Translations under genes and position numbers: made by a program
Shown here: positions 30,839-39,907 of the stretch, piece after piece
Layout: each line of letters starts with the position of its first letter
Position numbering within the stretch: the first letter of the stretch is position 1
Notes under the pieces: generated by a model
Database searches by the model: none
What the model was told of the DNA's origin: nothing
Seen by the model: only the letters and a program-made list of their open reading frames with translations
DNA from: Sphingomonas phyllosphaerae
GTDB taxonomy: Bacteria; Pseudomonadota; Alphaproteobacteria; Sphingomonadales; Sphingomonadaceae
Direction of reading: 5' to 3'
Assembly: GCF_029623345.1 (NCBI RefSeq)
Contig: NZ_JAPYKH010000003.1
Span: 186,001 to 250,000, forward strand
Length of the DNA: 64,000 nt

Positions 30839-31740
30839 AGCCTCGTGCCCGGCGGCAGCGCGAAGCCGCGCAGCAGCTCGCCCGCGTCCATCTCGCCGCG
30901 GCCGGCGCGCTGCACCCGCAGCAGCCGGATCGCGCCGCTGCCGCAGGCCACCAGCAGCGAGTCGTCGAGCACCTCGCCCGGCGCGCCGGTGCCGTCCTCG
31001 GCGCGCGCGGCGCGCACCTTGATCCGCTCGCCGGCATGCTCGACGAAGGCGCCCGGCGCGGGGTCGAAGGCAAGCACCTGGCGCTCGACCTGCGCGGCGG
31101 GTGCGGTAAAGTCGAGGCGCGCCTCCTCCTTGCTGATCTTGGCAGCGTAGGTGACGCCCTCATCGGGCTGCGGCCGGGGCGGATAGGCGTCGGGGTCGGC
31201 GAGGACCTGCACCATCAATCGCGCGCCCATCGCGGCGAGCTCGGCGGTGAGCTGGCCCGCGCTCTTGCCCGCGCAGGCGGTACGCCCCTCGAGCCGCACG
31301 GGACCGGTGTCCAGCCCCGCCTCCATCTGCATGATGCCGACTCCCGTCTCGGCGTCGCCGGCGAGGATCGCGCGCTGCACCGGCGCTGCGCCGCGCCAGC
31401 GCGGCAGCAGCGAGCCATGGACGTTGAGGCAGCCGAGCCGGGTCGCGTCGAGCACCGCGCGCGGCAGGATCAGCCCGTAGGCGGCGACCACCGCGACATC
31501 GGCGCCGAGCGCCGCAAACGCGGCCTGTGCGCCCGCGTCGCGCAGCGTCACGGGCGTCCGCACCTCCAGCCCGAGCGCCTCGGCACGGCGCTGCACCGGC
31601 GAGGCGACCAGCTCGCGACCGCGCCGACCGCCCGGGCGCGGCGGCTGGCTGTACACCGCGACGACCTCGTGCCCCGCGGCCACCACCGCGTCGAGCGTCG
31701 GCACGGCGAAGTCTGGAGTTCCCATGAAGATGATCCGCAT
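30835..31740 (-). CDS. fmt: Methionyl-tRNA formyltransferase
   Basis: Formylates initiator Met-tRNA using 10-formyl-THF. The 301-residue protein has the Rossmann catalytic domain with [14 protein letters not shown], the catalytic [15 protein letters not shown] block, and a C-terminal OB-like tRNA domain. ATG 31740 gives the standard start [11 protein letters not shown]. It is divergent from recR. The deformylase gene def lies about 0.7 kb away on the other strand, whereas in many bacteria fmt and def are adjacent in one operon. Confidence 0.96.
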   Translation of the reverse strand: MRIIFMGTPDFAVPTLDAVVAAGHEVVAVYSQPPRPGGRRGRELVASPVQRRAEALGLEVRTPVTLRDAGAQAAFAALGADVAVVAAYGLILPRAVLDATRLGCLNVHGSLLPRWRGAAPVQRAILAGDAETGVGIMQMEAGLDTGPVRLEGRTACAGKSAGQLTAELAAMGARLMVQVLADPDAYPPRPQPDEGVTYAAKISKEEARLDFTAPAAQVERQVLAFDPAPGAFVEHAGERIKVRAARAEDGTGAPGEVLDDSLLVACGSGAIRLLRVQRAGRGEMDAGELLRGFALPPGTRL

Positions 31741-31795
31741 GGCGCCAGCTCTCGACACGCTGGCGCGGCGCGACGCAACCCCCTATCTGTTCCAC

Positions 31796-32392
31796 ATGGC
31801 ATCCCCCGAGATCGAGGCGCTGACCAACGCGCTGGCGCGGCTCCCTGGTTTCGGCCCGCGTTCGGCGCGCCGCGCGGTGCTCCACCTCGTCAAGAAGCGT
31901 GAGGGTGCGCTGGCGTCGCTGCGCTCGGCGCTGGTGGCGGTGGAGGAGCGGCTGTCGACCTGCTCGACGTGCGGTAACGTCGACACGACCGATCCGTGCG
32001 CGATCTGCGCCGACCCGCGCCGCGACGAGCGCTCGCTCTGCGTCGTCGAGGATGTCGCGGACCTATGGGCGCTGGAACGCTCGCGGCTGTTCCCCGGGCG
32101 CTTCCACGTGCTCGGTGGGCGGCTCTCCGCACTGGAGGGGGTGCGGCCCGAGGACCTCGCGATCGAGCCGCTGCTCGCGCGTGTGGCCGTGGGCGGGGTC
32201 GACGAAGTCGTGCTGGCCATGAACGCGACGCTGGAGGGTCAGACCACGGCGCATTATCTCGTCGAGCGGCTGGAGCGCTTTCCGGTGCGGCTCACGCAGC
32301 TCGCGCACGGTCTGCCGGTCGGCGGTGAACTCGACTATCTCGATGAGGGCACGCTGGCGCAGGCGCTGCGCGCGCGCCGGCCGGTGGGGTGA
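31796..32392 (+). CDS. recR: Recombination protein RecR
   Basis: Works with RecO and RecF in loading RecA at gaps. The 198-residue protein shows the helix-hairpin-helix [15 protein letters not shown], the C4 zinc finger [16 protein letters not shown], and a TOPRIM domain ([15 protein letters not shown]) followed by a C-terminal Walker-B-like region. ATG 31796 gives [18 protein letters not shown], the typical start. Its short 5' region overlaps the fmt start codon region. Confidence 0.96.
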   Translation: MASPEIEALTNALARLPGFGPRSARRAVLHLVKKREGALASLRSALVAVEERLSTCSTCGNVDTTDPCAICADPRRDERSLCVVEDVADLWALERSRLFPGRFHVLGGRLSALEGVRPEDLAIEPLLARVAVGGVDEVVLAMNATLEGQTTAHYLVERLERFPVRLTQLAHGLPVGGELDYLDEGTLAQALRARRPVG

Positions 32393-32437
32393 GCGCGCTC
32401 GCTTGACGCTTCTCCGGTGCGCCCCTAGCTCGCGCGC

Positions 32438-32971
32438 ATGGCCATTCTTCCGATCGTAGAGGTACCCGACGCGCGGCTGCGCGAGACCTGCGCCCCTGTC
32501 GCCGAGGTCAACGACGAGGTGCGCGGCATCGTCGCCGACATGTTCGACACGATGTACGATGCGCATGGCATCGGCCTCGCCGCGATCCAGGTCGGCATCC
32601 TGCGGCGGATCGTCGTGATCGACCTGCAGGAGCGCGAGCTGGAGGAAGGCGAGCCACCGGAAGCGGCGCGCGCCCCTCAGGCCTTCATCAACCCCGAAAT
32701 CACCTGGGTGAGCGAGGCGCAGTCGAGCTACAACGAGGGCTGCCTGTCCATCCCCGAGCAATATGCCGAGGTGACGCGCCCCGATCGTTGCCGCGTGTCC
32801 TGGCTCGACACCGCCGGCGAGCGCCACGAGGCGGAGTTCGACGGGCTGATGTCGACCTGCATGCAGCATGAGATCGACCATCTCAACGGCGTGCTGTTCA
32901 TCGACCATATCTCGCGGCTGAAGCGTGGCATGTTGCTGAAGAAGCTGGACAAGCTCCGCCGCGGCGGGTGA
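32438..32971 (+). CDS. def: Peptide deformylase
   Basis: Removes the formyl group from nascent protein N-termini; ferrous metalloenzyme. The 177-residue protein carries all three motifs: GIGLAAIQVG (motif 1), EGCLSIP (motif 2, metal Cys) and QHEIDHLNG (motif 3, HExxH). The N-terminus MAILPIVEVPDARLRE is standard. It follows recR by 45 bases and may share its promoter. Confidence 0.97.
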   Translation: MAILPIVEVPDARLRETCAPVAEVNDEVRGIVADMFDTMYDAHGIGLAAIQVGILRRIVVIDLQERELEEGEPPEAARAPQAFINPEITWVSEAQSSYNEGCLSIPEQYAEVTRPDRCRVSWLDTAGERHEAEFDGLMSTCMQHEIDHLNGVLFIDHISRLKRGMLLKKLDKLRRGG

Positions 32972-33287
32972 GCGGAGGGTAGCCGCGCCAACGTCCTAAC
33001 CTATCTATCGGCGTGATCCTGAACCCGTTTCAGGATCTACGGTGCGGTGCCTCCATCGGGCGGTGACACGCGGCCGGGGGAATCCCGAAACGAGTTCAGG
33101 ATGATGCCCGCGGTGGGTGAGATGCGCCGCGCGCGTCCGTATGCCGGTGCACGCAGGCACCCAGGGCCGCGAGCGTCCCGCTCGCCGCTCAGGATTTCTA
33201 CCGTCGCGGGAAGACCGCCACCGCCGATATCCCCGCTCTCGCACCCCGCGCTTGCGACCGCGCCCCCGTTCGATCTATGTTCCGGCG
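32972..33287. other. Intergenic region def-rmuC
   Basis: 316 bases; the left part holds the palindromic element at 33016-33102. The rest is arginine-codon-rich open sequence without a recognisable gene or clear promoter. Confidence 0.5.
33016..33102. repeat. Intergenic palindrome
   Basis: Outer arms ATCCTGAAC and GTTCAGGAT, with inner CGTTTC and GAAACG, enclose about 45 bases. Each arm is itself part-palindromic (ATCCTGAACCCGTTTCAGGA). The form is that of the repeats at 27.0 and 29.9 kb but with different arm sequences. Confidence 0.65.
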
Positions 33288-34697
33288 ATGATCGACCTCC
33301 TTCCCGTTGCGCTGATCGCGCTTGCGCTCGGCGCGCTCGCCGGCTGGCTGCTGACCCGCGCCGCGGCCGAGCGGCTCCGCGCCGAGCGCGACGCGCAGGC
33401 CGAGCTGTTCCGCCGCGCCATCGCCGATCTCGCCGGCGCGGAGGAGCGCGCGCGCGCGGTCGAGCCGCTCCGCGCCGAACTCGTCCAGGTGCGCGACGAG
33501 CGCGAGGCGGCGCGGCTCGAGGTCGCGCGGCTGACCGCTGAGGGACGCGCCGCCGAGCAGCGCATCGCCGACCTCAAGCTCGCCGCCGACGAGCTCAGCG
33601 CGCGCTTCCGCGATGCCGCGCAGATCGCGCTCACCGACGCGCAGAAAGCCTTTCTCGAGCGCGCCGAGGCGCGGCTGCGCCAGTCCGAGGAGCAGACCGG
33701 GCAGGGGATCAAGGCGTTGCTCCAGCCGGTCAACGACCGGCTCCAGCGCTACGAGGAGGGCGTCGCCAAAATCGAAGCCGAGCGGCGCGACGCGTTCGGC
33801 CAGCTCCACGGGCAGATCGAGGCGATGCGCGCCGGGCAGGAGCGTGTCTCCGGCGAGGCGGCGAAGCTGGTCAACGCGCTGCGCAACGCGCCCAAGGCGC
33901 GCGGGCGCTGGGGCGAGCAGCAGCTGCGCAACGTGCTCGAGTCGTGCGGGCTGGCGGAGCACACCGATTTTCAGATGGAGGTCAGCGTCACTGCGGAAGA
34001 CGGCGGGCGGCTGCGCCCCGACGCGATCGTTCGGGTGCCGGGCGGCAAGTCGCTGATCGTCGACGCCAAGGTTTCGCTCAATGCCTATCAGGATGCCTTT
34101 GGCGCGGTGGACGAGGCAGAGCGCCAGCTCGGGCTTGCGGCGCACGCCCAGTCGATGCGCGCGCACGTCAGCGCGCTCGGCGCCAAGGCCTATTGGACCC
34201 AGTTCAGCGACGCGCCCGAATATGTCGTGATGTTCGTGCCAGGCGAGCATTTCCTCTCCGCCGCGCTGGAGCATGATCCGACCTTGTGGGACTTTGCCTT
34301 CGATCGCCGCGTGCTGCTCGCCACGCCGACCAACCTGATCGCGATCGCGCGCACGGTCTCGGCGGTGTGGCGGCAGGAGAAACTGGCGCGCGAGGCGCAG
34401 GAGATCGGCGCGCTCGGCAAGGAATTGTACGCACGGCTGGCGACGATGGGGACGCACGTGGCGCGGCTCGGCAAGAACCTCGACACTGCTATGGGCGCGT
34501 ACAACAGCTTCGTGGGAAGCCTCGAGAGCCAGGTGCTGACCAGCGCGCGGCGCTTCGAGGCGCTCAACATCGACACCGGCAACAAGACGATCGAACCGCT
34601 GCCGGTAGGGGAGCAGGCGGCGCGGCCGTTGACCAAGCTGGCGGTGGCGGAGCCGGCCGTGCCGAGCGAGGGCGCGCTGGAGGAGGCCGCGGAATAG
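33288..34697 (+). CDS. rmuC: DNA recombination protein RmuC homologue
   Basis: RmuC family, associated with limiting inversions at short inverted repeats; the fold resembles a nuclease. The 469-residue protein has one N-terminal membrane segment (residues 3-23), a long coiled coil (about 25-210, Ala/Glu/Arg-rich) and the RmuC domain with RGRWGEQQLRNVLESCGL and SLIVDAKVSLNAYQDA. ATG 33288 gives a sensible membrane anchor. Its neighbours are palindromic repeats, a loose thematic match only. Confidence 0.92.
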   Translation: MIDLLPVALIALALGALAGWLLTRAAAERLRAERDAQAELFRRAIADLAGAEERARAVEPLRAELVQVRDEREAARLEVARLTAEGRAAEQRIADLKLAADELSARFRDAAQIALTDAQKAFLERAEARLRQSEEQTGQGIKALLQPVNDRLQRYEEGVAKIEAERRDAFGQLHGQIEAMRAGQERVSGEAAKLVNALRNAPKARGRWGEQQLRNVLESCGLAEHTDFQMEVSVTAEDGGRLRPDAIVRVPGGKSLIVDAKVSLNAYQDAFGAVDEAERQLGLAAHAQSMRAHVSALGAKAYWTQFSDAPEYVVMFVPGEHFLSAALEHDPTLWDFAFDRRVLLATPTNLIAIARTVSAVWRQEKLAREAQEIGALGKELYARLATMGTHVARLGKNLDTAMGAYNSFVGSLESQVLTSARRFEALNIDTGNKTIEPLPVGEQAARPLTKLAVAEPAVPSEGALEEAAE

Positions 34698-34736
34698 CGT
34701 GACCTGCCGGTCATAAGGGATGACGAGAGTATCGCC

Positions 34737-35144
34737 ATGAGTGTGTTGTTCCTTGCCTCTACGGCGCTCGCCGCCAGCACGGCCGCGGGGCCGGCGCCGG
34801 AGCCCGCGCCGATGGTCCGCATCGCCGAGCTCGAGATCGATCCGGCGCAACTCGACGCGTACAAGCGGCTCCTCGCGGAGGAACAGGAGGCTTCGGTTCG
34901 GCTCGAACCCGGCGTGCTGATGCTTCACTCGGTCGCGCTGGTCGAGCGGCCGACGTCGGTGCGGCTGCTCGAAGTGTATGCCAGTCGCGCCGCTTATGAG
35001 GCGCACATCCGATCGCCGCACTTCCTTAGCTATAAGAGCGCGACCGAGCGGATGGTGCGATCGTTACGGCTGATCCAGACCCAACCGATCCTGCTCTGCG
35101 CCAAGTCGAAGGGTGCCGCGGGCGGCCCCGTCACTTGCCTGTGA
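34737..35144 (+). CDS. Putative quinol monooxygenase (ABM domain), exported
   Basis: A 135-residue protein with a hydrophobic leader (MSVLFLASTALAASTA) that may be a signal peptide, and an antibiotic-biosynthesis-monooxygenase (ABM) dimeric alpha-beta barrel domain over about residues 26-115. The signature is RIAELEIDPAQLDAYKRLL, then PGVLMLHSVAL and AAYEAHIRSPHF. This family includes YgiN-type quinol monooxygenases, but catalysis cannot be read from sequence. Two cysteines in the C-terminal tail. Alone between rmuC and an intergenic region. Confidence 0.78.
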   Translation: MSVLFLASTALAASTAAGPAPEPAPMVRIAELEIDPAQLDAYKRLLAEEQEASVRLEPGVLMLHSVALVERPTSVRLLEVYASRAAYEAHIRSPHFLSYKSATERMVRSLRLIQTQPILLCAKSKGAAGGPVTCL

Positions 35145-35483
35145 GCGGCGCGCGCGTCGGCGCAAACGCCCACCGCGGAGAAGACGCTGTCGCTTCCCCG
35201 ATCACGCTATCCGGCGCCCGCTCGGCACCGCTGCGCGCCGCTTCGGCATCGAAGGTGCGCGCAGGTGTACTGTCCTACGTCGGCGCCGAGGCGTTATCAC
35301 GACGGCGTGACCGCACAGCCGCCACCCCGCCGCCCCTGTCTCTCACGGGCGATCCGCACGCGCGTCGCTGCACCGATCGCTATTCGCGCCAGTGACTCAA
35401 CATTCGCAACATTCGCCCCTGCCGCGAACCTCGCCGGCGACTCAACATTCGCAACATTCGGCCGTTGGCGCACGCTCGTTCCG
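35145..35483. other. Intergenic region with a direct repeat
   Basis: 339 bases with no supportable gene. The last 90 bases carry the two 22-base direct repeats listed separately; the first 250 bases show nothing recognisable. Confidence 0.5.
35394..35460 (-). repeat. Two 22-bp direct repeats, 45-bp period
   Basis: Identical units at 35394-35415 and 35439-35460. On the minus strand each reads CGAATGTTGCGAATGTTGAG then TC, with the 9-mer CGAATGTTG itself repeated. They lie directly downstream of the SpoU-family methyltransferase gene. Confidence 0.85.
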
Positions 35484-36284
35484 TCACTTGCGATGCTGCG
35501 CCAGCACCTCGTACGCCATCACCGCGGTCGCCACCGCGGCGTTGAGGCTGTCCGCCTTGCCCAGCATCGGCAGCTTGACCAGCAGGTCGCACTCGCGCTC
35601 ATAGGCCTCTGGCAGCCCCTGCGCCTCGTTGCCGGTCAGCAGGAAGGTCGGCGCGGCATAGGTCGCGTCGCGATAGCCCTGCTCGGTCTGCAGGCTCAGC
35701 CCGACAAGCTGTCCGGCGCCGCCGCGCAGCCACGCCAGGAAGTCACCCCAGGGCGCGCGCACGATCGGCACCGTGAACAGCGCTCCCATGCTCGCGCGCA
35801 CCGCCTCGGTGGAGAAAGGGTCGACGCACTCGTCCACCAGGATCAGCCCGCCCGCGCCGACCGCATCGCCGGTACGCAGGATCGTGCCGAGGTTGCCGGG
35901 ATCGCGCAGCCGCTCCGCGACCAGCCAGATCGGCGCGGCATGGCGGTCGAGCGCGGCGAGGGGCGTCTCGAACGTCTCGAACACGCCCACCACCGCCTGC
36001 GGATTGTCCTTGCCCGACAGCTTGGAGAGGATGTCGGGGATGGTCTCGATCGCTTCGCCGCCGCGCGCCTCGACCGCCTCGACCAGGGCGAGCACCAGCG
36101 GATGGCGCGCGCTCGCCGCGGCGAAAAACAGGTAGACCGGGATGCGCCCGGTCTCGCGCGCCTCGGTCAGGATGCGCAGCCCCTCGGCGAGGAACAGCCC
36201 TTCCTCGCGGCGGTGGCGCTTGTCGCGCAGGCCTTGCACGCGCTTGACGAGCGGGTTGGAGTAAGCGGTGACGGTGCGGGGCAT
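35484..36284 (-). CDS. SpoU/TrmH-family RNA 2'-O-methyltransferase
   Basis: A 266-residue SPOUT-class (knotted) RNA methyltransferase. An N-terminal substrate-binding domain (residues 1-95, with VQGLRDKRHRREEGLFLAEG) is followed by the SpoU domain. Its motifs are visible: motif 1 RDPGNLGTILRT, motif 2 FLLTGNEAQGLP and motif 3 LGKADSLNAAVATAVMAYE. The layout is like RlmB/TrmH relatives; the actual rRNA or tRNA site is unknown. Separated from HPr by 21 bases on the same strand. Confidence 0.9.
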   Translation of the reverse strand: MPRTVTAYSNPLVKRVQGLRDKRHRREEGLFLAEGLRILTEARETGRIPVYLFFAAASARHPLVLALVEAVEARGGEAIETIPDILSKLSGKDNPQAVVGVFETFETPLAALDRHAAPIWLVAERLRDPGNLGTILRTGDAVGAGGLILVDECVDPFSTEAVRASMGALFTVPIVRAPWGDFLAWLRGGAGQLVGLSLQTEQGYRDATYAAPTFLLTGNEAQGLPEAYERECDLLVKLPMLGKADSLNAAVATAVMAYEVLAQHRK

Positions 36285-36305
36285 GAGCGGGTCGCGGCGC
36301 GGAGC

Positions 36306-36575
36306 TCAGTCCTCGCCGAATTTGCCTTCGACCAGCGCGCACATCGTTGCGACCACGTCCTCGGCCGAATCGCCCTCGGCGCTGATCGTGATCTGGTCGC
36401 CCTTGGCGGCGCCGAGCATCATCAGCCCCATGATCGAGGTGCCGACCACCTCCGAGTCGCCTTTGGCGACCTTCACCGGCGCGGGCAGGCCCGAGGCGAG
36501 CGTGACGAACTTGGCGCTGGCGCGCGCATGCAGCCCGCGGCGGTTGGTCACCTCCACGGTGCGCGACACCGTCAC
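36306..36575 (-). CDS. HPr family phosphocarrier protein
   Basis: Phosphocarrier of the alphaproteobacterial nitrogen-type PTS. The 89-residue protein has the phosphorylated His16 in RRGLHARASAKF and the regulatory Ser47 in VVGTSIMGLMML, the site used by HprK. GTG 36575 overlaps the EIIA stop. It is last in the chvI-chvG-hprK-rapZ-EIIA-HPr run. No sugar permease (EIIB/EIIC) is nearby, so it is probably regulatory rather than for sugar uptake; enzyme I is not in the window. Confidence 0.93.
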   Translation of the reverse strand: MTVSRTVEVTNRRGLHARASAKFVTLASGLPAPVKVAKGDSEVVGTSIMGLMMLGAAKGDQITISAEGDSAEDVVATMCALVEGKFGED

Positions 36576-37012
36576 GCCGCCGCCTCGCCGAGCACTTCCG
36601 ACGCCACCGAGATGTACTTGCGCCCCGCCTCGCGCGCCGCGGCGACCGCGGCGGTGACGGTCATCGCCTTGCGCGCCGACTCGAGCCGGATCAGCATCGG
36701 CAGGTTGATCCCCGCTATCACCTCGATCCGCCCGCGCTCCATCAGCGAGATGGCGAGGTTGGACGGGGTGCCGCCGAACAGGTCGGTCAACACGATCACG
36801 CCGCGCCCCGAATCGACCTCGGCGATCGCGCCGGCGATGTCGGCGCGCCGCGCCTCCATGTCGTCGTCAGGGCCGATCGCGACCGTGCGCACCTGTCCCT
36901 GCGGGCCGACGACATGTTCCATCGCCGTCACGAACTCGTCCGCGAGGCGGCCGTGGGTGACGAGCACCAGACCGATCACGGGTCCGAGCATGGGCTTCGA
37001 TACTTCGTTCAT
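36572..37012 (-). CDS. PTS mannose-family EIIA component
   Basis: A 146-residue EIIA-Man-type domain with active-site His20 in GLVLVTHGRLADEF, and the conserved VIVLTDLFGGTPSNLA block. It accepts phosphate from HPr. With no EIIBC partner nearby, it is thought to act in regulation in alphaproteobacteria. ATG 37012 overlaps the rapZ stop; its own stop overlaps HPr's GTG. Confidence 0.94.
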   Translation of the reverse strand: MNEVSKPMLGPVIGLVLVTHGRLADEFVTAMEHVVGPQGQVRTVAIGPDDDMEARRADIAGAIAEVDSGRGVIVLTDLFGGTPSNLAISLMERGRIEVIAGINLPMLIRLESARKAMTVTAAVAAAREAGRKYISVASEVLGEAAA

Positions 37013-37908
37013 TGACGCGATGGTCGTCCTTCGAGCGCATCCTGCGGTGCCGCCGCCAGGTCACGATGCGTGATGGTGGGACAAAAGCCCGCCTCGCGCA
37101 ACCGACGACCGACCCGCTCGGCGACATGCACCGAGCGGTGCTTGCCGCCGGTGCACCCGAAGGCGACGGTGACGTAGGGCTTACCCTCGGCGTGATAGCG
37201 CGGGACCAGCAGCAGGAGCAACTCCTCGATCCGGCCAACTGCCTCATCATAGGCCGGATCCGCCGCGACATAGGCGGCGACCTCGGGGTCCAGCCCGGTG
37301 CGCGGGCGCAGCTCGGGCACCCAGTGCGGGTTGCGCAGGAAGCGCATGTCGAAGACCAGGTCGACCCCCGCGGGCACGCCGCGCGCGAAGCCGAACGACT
37401 CGACCGTCAGCGTCGTGCCGACGGTGCCGTCGCGGCGGAAGGTGCGGCGGATCTCCTGCGCCAGCTGGTTGCTGGTCAGCCGGGTGGTGTCGATCAGCCG
37501 GTTGGCGCGCGCACGCAGCGGCTCGAGCAGCCGCCGCTCCAGCGCGATTCCCTCCGCGGCCGGGCGGTCGTCGGCGAGCGGGTGACGGCGGCGCGTTTCG
37601 GCGAAGCGCCGTGCCAGCTCGCCCTCCGAACAGTCGAGGAACAGCATGCCGACCTCGACCCCGGGCTCCTCGCGCAGCTGCTCGAAGCGGCGCAGCACCG
37701 CGGCGGGGTCGAAGTTGCGCGTGCGCGTGCCGAAGCCGAAGGCGAGCGGGCGCGGCGTCTCGCCGCTGTCGGGCGGCAGCGCGACGACGCGGGTCAGCAG
37801 CGACAAGGGCACGCTGTCCACCGTCTCCCAGCCGAGGTCTTCCAGCGTCTTGAGTACGGTGGTCACGCCCGCGCCGGCCATGCCGGTGATCAGCAGCACC
37901 TCGGTCAC
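37009..37908 (-). CDS. rapZ: RNase adapter protein RapZ, Walker A lysine replaced
   Basis: RapZ/YvcJ family nucleotide-binding protein, 299 residues, that in enterobacteria guides RNase E to small RNAs. The C-terminal domain is intact (VTVAFGCTGGKHRSVHVAE). The N-terminal P-loop reads TGMAGAGVTTVLK: the usual lysine of GxxGxGKS/T is Val15. The following switch segment reads ETVDSVP where VDNLP is usual. So ATP/GTP binding at this site is likely lost or altered, while the RNA/sugar-binding half is retained. Starts with GTG 37908, overlapping hprK's stop. Operon position is standard for alphaproteobacteria. Confidence 0.92.
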   Translation of the reverse strand: MTEVLLITGMAGAGVTTVLKTLEDLGWETVDSVPLSLLTRVVALPPDSGETPRPLAFGFGTRTRNFDPAAVLRRFEQLREEPGVEVGMLFLDCSEGELARRFAETRRRHPLADDRPAAEGIALERRLLEPLRARANRLIDTTRLTSNQLAQEIRRTFRRDGTVGTTLTVESFGFARGVPAGVDLVFDMRFLRNPHWVPELRPRTGLDPEVAAYVAADPAYDEAVGRIEELLLLLVPRYHAEGKPYVTVAFGCTGGKHRSVHVAERVGRRLREAGFCPTITHRDLAAAPQDALEGRPSRQ

Positions 37909-38333
37909 GACGGCATCTCCTTCAGCCGTGCCAACGCATATTCGACCTTGATCGGTGCCGAGGGCCAGCGCGGGTCGATCACGATCTCGGGCAGGGTGAC
38001 GCCGGCGAGCTCGATCCAGCGCGGATCGGGCATGCGCTCGTCTTCCTCGCCGAGCGCCACCACGAGCGCGACCGGTGCGCCGCGCCGGTACGGCCGATCG
38101 ACGATACCGAGCCCGCGCACCTCCATCCGCCCCGCTATCGTCGCGGGCGAACCTGCCACCAACTGCTCGCCGTCATGCACCAGCAACGTGTAATCGTCCG
38201 CCACCAGCTCGGCGCCGCGATCGATCAGCCGCAGCGCCAGGTCGGACTTGCCCGCGCCCGACGGTCCGGTGAGCAGCACCGCGCGCCCGCCGAGCGCGAC
38301 CGCGGTGGCATGAAGCGTCACCGGCGCGGTCAC
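37905..38333 (-). CDS. hprK: HPr kinase/phosphorylase, short alphaproteobacterial form
   Basis: A 142-residue protein that corresponds only to the C-terminal catalytic half of Firmicutes HprK; short HprK of this kind is normal in alphaproteobacteria. The P-loop LTGPSGAGKSDLA has its lysine (Lys29), and the catalytic Asp region VADDYTLLV is present. It phosphorylates HPr on Ser. GTG 38333 overlaps chvG's stop and its stop overlaps rapZ. Partner HPr is two genes downstream. Confidence 0.93.
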   Translation of the reverse strand: MTAPVTLHATAVALGGRAVLLTGPSGAGKSDLALRLIDRGAELVADDYTLLVHDGEQLVAGSPATIAGRMEVRGLGIVDRPYRRGAPVALVVALGEEDERMPDPRWIELAGVTLPEIVIDPRWPSAPIKVEYALARLKEMPS

Positions 38334-39907
38334 GCCGCTGCCTCCCGCTCGGCGAGCGGCAGCCGCACGACGAAGCGGGCGCCGCTCAGCCGGTCCTCGC
38401 GCGACTCGACGCCGATCTCGCCCTGGTGCGCGTCGACGATGGTGCGCGCGATCGCGAGGCCCAGGCCGCTATGCTCGCCGAAGCCTTCCTGCGTCGGACG
38501 CACCGAGTGGAAGCGCTGGAAGATCGCCTCACGCGCCTGCTCGGGCACGCCAGGACCCTCGTCCTCCACCCGCACCTCCAGCATCGAGCGGTCGCGCCGC
38601 ACCGCGACGCTGACGACGCCGTCATCGGGCGAGAAGGAGATGGCATTGTCGATCAGGTTGGCAAAGACTCGCTCCAGCCGCCCGCCCTCGCCGAGCACGT
38701 GGAGCTCGCCGTGATCGCGCGCGTCGAGCCGCACACGGACGCCCCGCGGCACCCCGCGGGCGTCGCGCTGCGCCACCATCGCCGCCAGCATCGCCTCGAG
38801 GTCGACCGGCTCGAAGGTCGCGCGGCTGAGCTGCGCGTCGAGCCGCGAGGCGTCGGAGATATCGCTGATCAACCGGTCGAGCCGGTGCACGTCGTCGCCG
38901 ACGATCGCGAGCAGCTGCGCCTGCGCATCGGGCGCGCGGACATGGCCGAGCGCGTCCACGGCGGAGCGCAGCGAGGCGAGAGGGTTCTTGAGCTCGTGCG
39001 TGACATCGGCGGCGAACGCCTCGGTGGCGTCGATGCGCGCGCGCAGGGCGAGGCTCATGTCACTGAGCGCGCGCGCGAGCATGCCGATCTCGTCGCGCCG
39101 CTCGGGCAGGCGCGGCACCACCACCTCGCGCGCGCGGCCGAGCCGCACCCGCACCGCGGCGCGCGCCAGCCGACGCAGCGGCTCGACGATGGTGCGCGCG
39201 AGGAACAGCGACAGGCCGATCGAGATCGCCGCCACCACCAGCAGCACCACGCTCAGCCGGAAGCGCTCGAGCCGCACGCGCTCGGTGATGTCGCGCGCGT
39301 TGACCGCGGAGAGAAGCGCGCGCCCGCCGGGCAGCGGGGCGGCGGCGGTGATCACCGGGGTGCGATCGGGCGCGCGCCAGACCGTCACCGCGCTCGGCGC
39401 GCCGGCGAGCACCGCGTGCACGTCGGGCCAGCGCCGCCCATCGGTACGCTCGCGATAGCCTGGCGCGAGCGGAGCGCGGACGACGCGGTCGATCGCCGCG
39501 TCGAGAAAGCGCGCGCCACGCTTGGCGATCGAGTCGTCGTCGGGATCGTCGAGGCGGAAGTTGGCGACGCCGAGCCCCCGCGAATCGGCGCGCGTGGCGC
39601 CTCCGGAGTCGTACAGCCGCAGGCGCGTGCCGGTGTCGGTGGCGAGCCGCGCCAGCAGCCAGTCGCGCCGTGCGTCGGGGATGGCGGTGAGCGCCTCCGC
39701 CATCAGCCGCGCCTCGCGCGACGCCTGCGCGGCACGCTCGTCGAGGATGCGGGTGCGGAAGGAGTCGAGATAGAAGAAGCCGCCCGCCAAAAGGAGCAGC
39801 GCCAGGATGTTGACCGCGAGGATGCGCGGGGTGAGCGAGACCTTGCCGGACCAGGAGCGCGCCTGCTCGGCGGCGTCACTCCTCCGAAAAGCGGTAGCCG
39901 GCGCCAT
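38330..39907 (-). CDS. chvG: Sensor histidine kinase ChvG
   Basis: Envelope/acid-stress sensor kinase of the ChvG/ExoS family, partner of ChvI. The 525-residue protein has a membrane span near residues 27-45, a periplasmic stimulus-sensing region (about 50-265), a second span ([20 protein letters not shown], then HAMP), HisKA with the phosphorylated His in [15 protein letters not shown] and the HATPase motifs [11 protein letters not shown] and [19 protein letters not shown] 39907 overlaps chvI's end by 32 bases. It heads a coupled run into hprK and rapZ. Confidence 0.93.
   Translation of the reverse strand: MAPATAFRRSDAAEQARSWSGKVSLTPRILAVNILALLLLAGGFFYLDSFRTRILDERAAQASREARLMAEALTAIPDARRDWLLARLATDTGTRLRLYDSGGATRADSRGLGVANFRLDDPDDDSIAKRGARFLDAAIDRVVRAPLAPGYRERTDGRRWPDVHAVLAGAPSAVTVWRAPDRTPVITAAAPLPGGRALLSAVNARDITERVRLERFRLSVVLLVVAAISIGLSLFLARTIVEPLRRLARAAVRVRLGRAREVVVPRLPERRDEIGMLARALSDMSLALRARIDATEAFAADVTHELKNPLASLRSAVDALGHVRAPDAQAQLLAIVGDDVHRLDRLISDISDASRLDAQLSRATFEPVDLEAMLAAMVAQRDARGVPRGVRVRLDARDHGELHVLGEGGRLERVFANLIDNAISFSPDDGVVSVAVRRDRSMLEVRVEDEGPGVPEQAREAIFQRFHSVRPTQEGFGEHSGLGLAIARTIVDAHQGEIGVESREDRLSGARFVVRLPLAEREAAA

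Noticed and set aside
35394..35460. CRISPR-like array
   Set aside because: Only two repeat units with one 23-bp spacer, no leader and no cas genes anywhere in the window.
37905..38333. Truncated (broken) hprK
   Set aside because: The short 142-residue form with intact P-loop is the normal alphaproteobacterial HprK, not a damaged gene.
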